This document shows positions 60,395-64,000 of a DNA stretch of 64,000 nt, one piece after another. Source of the stretch: Clostridiaceae bacterium BRH_c20a (lineage in GTDB: Bacteria > Bacillota > Peptococcia > Peptococcales > BICA1-8); contig LADT01000086.1 of the NCBI GenBank assembly GCA_000961765.1, positions 62,001-126,000 of the forward strand, read 5' to 3'. Position numbers and translations under genes: made by a program. Under the pieces are notes generated by a model. The model was not told where the DNA came from. It was given only the letters and a program-made list of their open reading frames with translations, and ran no database searches. Within the stretch, counting starts at the first letter, position 1; every line of letters begins with the position of its first letter.

Positions 60395-61459
60395 TTATTT
60401 TGTATTTACTACAGCTTCAACTAAGTCTTTACCAACACTATTTTGGAATTCAGTCCAAACAGCTTTCATTTTCTCCTGGAATTTAGCTTTTTCTTCAGGT
60501 GTAAGCTCTGTTACTTCCAACCCTGCTTTCTTCATGGTTTCCAGGAATTCACCTTCTTTAGCATTTATTTCCTTTCTTTGCCATACCTCAGCCTCTTTTG
60601 CTGCTTCAGATATTATTTTCTGGAAATCTGCAGGTACTTTATTCCAAAGTTTATCATTAATCATTAACATAATCCCCGCCCATTGATGTCCGGTTAGAGT
60701 AATATACTTTTGTACTTCATAATAACGGTACGAGTAGACGTTTCCTATTGGGTTATCTTGCCCATCCACTGTTCCTTGCTGTAATGCTGTAAATACCTCA
60801 CTTATTGCCATAGGGCTGCCATTTGCACCTAATGCTTTAAAAGTAGCTAAATTGATAGGGCTATCTACTATTCTCATCTTAATACCTGCAAAATCTTCTG
60901 GAGTACGAATAGGCTTTTTAGAGTTGGTAATTGTTCTGAAGCCACTTTCAAACATAGCTAGGGTTCTAATACCCTTTTCCTTTAATAATCCAGCATTGAG
61001 CTGTTGCCCAACAGGACCATCAGCTACCTTATAAGCATGCTCCTTATCGCGGAATATAAATGGGAAATAGTAAATATCTATTGGTTTATAAAAGGATGCC
61101 ACATTTGTCGTAGGTACTAAACCCATATCTATTGTCCCCAATTCCAATCCTTCAACCAAATCTCTGGAACTTCCCAGGGTACTATTAGGGAAAATTTTTA
61201 CTTCTATATTACCATTTGTTTTTTGAGCAACTATCTCCGCAAATTTTACTGTCCCTTGGTGTAAAGGCTGTTTTTCATCATAGGGATGACCCAGTTTTAT
61301 TGTTAACTTTTCCACAGGTTTCTTTTCAGTCGGTTTTTGCTCAGCTGTTGTATCTGTTTTAGGCTCTTCCTTTTTTTCAGTACTGCATCCGGTGATTCCT
61401 AAAGACATAGTAACAAGCAACCCCAAAATCAGAATGAAGCTAATTAACCGTTTTTTCAT
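60395..61459 (-). CDS. dctP: TRAP transporter substrate-binding lipoprotein DctP
   Basis: 354 residues with a lipoprotein signal (lipobox GITGC), a Lys/Glu/Thr-rich linker, then the DctP fold: IKLGHPYDEKQPLHQGTVKFAEIV, PNSTLGSSRDLVEGLELGTIDMG, and the carboxylate-binding arginine in FAGIKMRIVDSP. The family mostly binds C4-dicarboxylates and related acids. The small membrane subunit DctQ is not in the window; DctM lies two genes upstream. Confidence 0.92.
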   Translation of the reverse strand: MKKRLISFILILGLLVTMSLGITGCSTEKKEEPKTDTTAEQKPTEKKPVEKLTIKLGHPYDEKQPLHQGTVKFAEIVAQKTNGNIEVKIFPNSTLGSSRDLVEGLELGTIDMGLVPTTNVASFYKPIDIYYFPFIFRDKEHAYKVADGPVGQQLNAGLLKEKGIRTLAMFESGFRTITNSKKPIRTPEDFAGIKMRIVDSPINLATFKALGANGSPMAISEVFTALQQGTVDGQDNPIGNVYSYRYYEVQKYITLTGHQWAGIMLMINDKLWNKVPADFQKIISEAAKEAEVWQRKEINAKEGEFLETMKKAGLEVTELTPEEKAKFQEKMKAVWTEFQNSVGKDLVEAVVNTK

Positions 61460-61569
61460 AGTAAACCTCCCGTTTTTCGATTATGTTTATTTCGAGACAA
61501 AGTCTAAGACCTACAACCACCCCCTCTTAAAATACTTTATCGTCCGATTAGATTAATATTTTTTTGCTC

Positions 61570-62991
61570 TCATTTAAAAAGCTCTATTATTTCACATACA
61601 TCTGTTGAAATTACTATGTTACTTAATGCCTGCAATATCTGTTGCCTTTCTTCTAGGATATATTCCTTTTTAGAATTATCCACGCAGTCATTAAATTTAA
61701 AAACGAGCTCTTCGTGGGTAAGAGGGTTGTCACTGCTTCCTTTTGGCCTTTCAACTACAACAGATAACTTCTTACCGTTTTTCAGCTTTAAATTCAACCT
61801 CACCGGAGTAATTCCTGATTTGTCTTTTTCAAATTCTATTATTTTAAACCTAGCCGCTAAGGCAGTAATATCTTTTCTGTCAATTATATTTTCCTTTTTA
61901 AAGTCCTCAATTCTCGGTCTCCCTTTTATAAACACTAAGGCTGCGGTATACTGAGCACTAAATTGAGCATCAACAGTAGGGTTATCACGGATAGTAAACT
62001 CATTGCCTATTTGCCCCATTGAAGTTGGAGGCAGGTATATAGACCCTTCTTCTATATCTTCCCATCTTACATTATGATTTTCTTTTGCCTTCAAGGCAGC
62101 ATCTATCACAGGATGGCTGCATCTACAGCAGGGATAGGGTTTAATACTTACATTGCTTGTTTCATAGAGCTTTCCAATATCTTTTGAAAGATAATCACTG
62201 TCAATTTTCCCTTGAGTGTAAAGTGTTGGTATACCAAAACTACCATCTATAATGTTTTCGGCTCCCGTTATACCCATTGCTGCATAGAACGCGGACCTTA
62301 CCCCTATAGCAGCACTGAAGCCTGGCTGTATCCGTTTTGCTAGCTTTCCATCAACTAATGCCTGCCTGTTTCCATGTATCTGGGAATAGGCAAGACCAAA
62401 AGCATTTAGCATTTTTTCAGTATCAAGATTTAAAATCCTTCCGCAAGCTGCTGCACAACCAAATGGTCCCCATAATGTTGTAGGCAACCAACCGGTGTGT
62501 AAAAATGGAATAAAAGCCATGCCCAACCTGTTTGAAACATCAAGTCCTACAGCAAGGGCTGCAATAAACTCCTTGCCACTAATTATCCGTGATGGAAAGG
62601 ACTTATTATCTCCATAATTTTTTTTAGGGTATATTGCTTCACACGTAGCAATAAGAGCCGGAACAATAGTTACGCAGCCGTGATTTACTGCTCTATCATG
62701 GGTATCATCAAAATCATTTGCATGACACATAACAGAGTTTAATAATGCAGCCTCTGGAGCACTTGTTCTTACATCATGGCAAAATACGGTAGATTGTTTG
62801 TTTCCACCCCAATAATCCATTATCTCTTTTAGTTCAGATACACCTTCTGCACTACTTCCAGCAAGTATACAGCCTATGGTGTCCAGAAGAAGGGTTTCAG
62901 TTTTTTTTAAAACATCCTCCGGTATATCTTTCATAGAAGTGTTTGCTGCATGCTCGGCAAGTTTATATATACCATCAACTTTGCTCTTCAT
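61570..62991 (-). CDS. MmgE/PrpD family protein
   Basis: 473 residues with the MmgE/PrpD layout: ETLLLDTIGCILAGSSAEGV, ALLNSVMCHANDFDDTHDRAVNHG, and KPYPCCRCSHPVIDAAL. The family holds 2-methylcitrate dehydratase, cis-aconitate decarboxylase and iminodisuccinate epimerase. Lying between dctM and dctP, it presumably converts the imported dicarboxylate or tricarboxylate. No methylcitrate synthase or lyase is adjacent, so the PrpD reaction is not assured. Confidence 0.87.
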   Translation of the reverse strand: MKSKVDGIYKLAEHAANTSMKDIPEDVLKKTETLLLDTIGCILAGSSAEGVSELKEIMDYWGGNKQSTVFCHDVRTSAPEAALLNSVMCHANDFDDTHDRAVNHGCVTIVPALIATCEAIYPKKNYGDNKSFPSRIISGKEFIAALAVGLDVSNRLGMAFIPFLHTGWLPTTLWGPFGCAAACGRILNLDTEKMLNAFGLAYSQIHGNRQALVDGKLAKRIQPGFSAAIGVRSAFYAAMGITGAENIIDGSFGIPTLYTQGKIDSDYLSKDIGKLYETSNVSIKPYPCCRCSHPVIDAALKAKENHNVRWEDIEEGSIYLPPTSMGQIGNEFTIRDNPTVDAQFSAQYTAALVFIKGRPRIEDFKKENIIDRKDITALAARFKIIEFEKDKSGITPVRLNLKLKNGKKLSVVVERPKGSSDNPLTHEELVFKFNDCVDNSKKEYILEERQQILQALSNIVISTDVCEIIELFK

Positions 62992-63019
62992 TTTTCACCC
63001 CCGTATAAAATAATATTTC

Positions 63020-64000
63020 TTAGGAGAGTAACCTAACCAGAAACATACTTATAGGCGGATAGTAAGTTATCAGCATTAAATCAATAATTACAATAATAAT
63101 ATAGGGCCAAATTTTCCCAATTATTTCTTCTAGAGAAACCTTACTAATGGTTGATGCCACAAAAAGGTCTACACCTAATGGCGGGGTTATAGTGCCAATA
63201 CTTAAATTGACGACCATAATAATGCCAAATAATAAGGGATCAATTCCGAAATTCGCAGCAGCTGGAAGTAAAATTGAAGCAAAAATCGGAATAGCCGCAG
63301 CAGCGTTCATAAAACAACCGACTACGATTAACATTAAGTTGACTAATAATAGAAAAACTATATGACTGCCTGAAACTGCTGACATTTTGACCGCTAATGC
63401 TTGAGGTAATTGATTAGCTGTAATTACCCAGCCAAATAATCCGGCAGTATTCATGACCAGCATTACTACGGCAGTTGATAATGCAGATTTCAAAATAATT
63501 TCTGGCAATTTCTTTAGAGTTAACTCTTTGTAGATAAAAAATCCGATGATAAACCCATAGAGAGCAGCTATGGCCGCAGCCTCAGTAGGGGTAAATATAC
63601 CTCCATAGATACCACCCAAGATAATAACGGGCATTAATAAGGCCCAGATGGCATCTTTAAAACTGCTCAAAATTTCGGAACCACCATGCCATTTTTCAAC
63701 ATTAAAATTCTGTTTTCTGCAGATAAACCAATTCACAAACATCATACTGATACAGATTAATATTCCAGGTCCAAAACCTGCAATAAATAAATCTCCAATA
63801 GATATACCGGCAACAACACCGTAAAGAATCATTAGGATACTAGGTGGAATAATCATTCCCGTTACACCGGCAGCTGCTATCGTGGCTGCGGTATAACCCT
63901 CGGGGTACCCTTTTTCTTTCATGGAAGGAATCATAACTGCACCAATAGCCGCTACTGTTGCGGCATTAGAACCGGAAAGTGCAGCAAAAAAAGCTGATGC
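63020..64000 (-). CDS. dctM: TRAP transporter large permease DctM (5' end outside the window)
   Basis: At least 327 residues; the frame is open to the window edge and the track's Met is internal. Multiple hydrophobic helices with family motifs ALSGSNAATVAAIGAVMIPSM and ATIAAAGVTGMIIPPSI (first half) and FTPTEAAAIAALYGF and PLLFGIIMVVNLSIGTITPPLGVDLFVAS (second half). It forms the transport core with DctP and DctQ. dctQ is probably just beyond the edge. Confidence 0.92.
   Translation of the reverse strand, partial: ASAFFAALSGSNAATVAAIGAVMIPSMKEKGYPEGYTAATIAAAGVTGMIIPPSILMILYGVVAGISIGDLFIAGFGPGILICISMMFVNWFICRKQNFNVEKWHGGSEILSSFKDAIWALLMPVIILGGIYGGIFTPTEAAAIAALYGFIIGFFIYKELTLKKLPEIILKSALSTAVVMLVMNTAGLFGWVITANQLPQALAVKMSAVSGSHIVFLLLVNLMLIVVGCFMNAAAAIPIFASILLPAAANFGIDPLLFGIIMVVNLSIGTITPPLGVDLFVASTISKVSLEEIIGKIWPYIIIVIIDLMLITYYPPISMFLVRLLS

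Overview
The window looks like a chromosomal segment of an anaerobic, endospore-forming Firmicute (Clostridia, Peptococcaceae/Desulfitibacter-like). This is inferred from gene content: spoIIGA-sigE, sigG, spoIIR and ymxH; an anaerobic class III ribonucleotide reductase; corrinoid methyltransferases; c-type cytochromes matured by ResB/CcsA (system II); and a siroheme-route haem enzyme. The DNA is AT-rich and nearly all genes lie on the minus strand. No rRNA, tRNA or CRISPR array was seen.

Layout. 0-5.4 kb: a corrinoid methyl-transfer operon of the O-demethylase (Mtv) type, with methyltransferase II, methyltransferase I, an unannotated 56-aa ORF, corrinoid protein, MFS carrier, DUF1638 protein and a RACo-like activator cut by the window edge. 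5.9-9.1 kb: nrdR-nrdD-nrdG behind two tandem NrdR boxes. 9.2-10.9 kb and 20.8-22.5 kb: sporulation genes. sigE and sigG, usually adjacent, are separated here by about 10 kb holding a sigma-54-controlled catabolic operon (aconitase-family hydratase, VOC protein, MFS, class III CoA-transferase, HMG-CoA-lyase-type enzyme, Na+/solute symporter) and its PrpR-like activator. 22.8-30.2 kb: scattered genes including a CdaS-type diadenylate cyclase, a MORN protein and a malate:quinone oxidoreductase. 30.3-34.4 kb: a decayed region with remnants of HD-GYP, ccdA and patatin genes, an FRPRQG-repeat protein, and a RAYT transposase between REP hairpins. 34.3-40.4 kb: BCCT transporter, Smr, YdbC, GyrI-like, DUF2225, a methyltransferase and a crotonase.

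40.5-54.9 kb is the most interesting part. It holds a nitrate-respiration operon (NapC-family cytochrome, HAO-family multihaem cytochrome with seven CXXCH motifs, NapD, NapF/G, small dihaem lipoprotein, NapA, fused NapH-NapG), then a haem-supply and cytochrome-assembly operon (AhbC/NirJ1-like radical SAM, ResB, CcsA, HemA), then a two-component system whose kinase has a periplasmic CXXCH (haem-c) sensor domain. Three promoters in this region carry the same architecture: five or six pentamers of TTAAG type at exactly 11-bp spacing, then 13 bp, then a -10 box. One precedes the Nap/HAO operon, one the haem operon, and the third drives a stretch of only about 75 nt that ends in an intrinsic terminator and contains an anti-Shine-Dalgarno-like CACCUCCUC. 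I read this as a ResDE-like haem-sensing regulon with a C-rich small RNA.

55-64 kb: a NapH-like Fe-S membrane protein with a companion, an AprA-like flavoprotein plus ferredoxin, a LytS/YesN-type two-component pair, and a TRAP transporter (DctP, DctM) with an MmgE/PrpD-family protein. DctM runs off the window.
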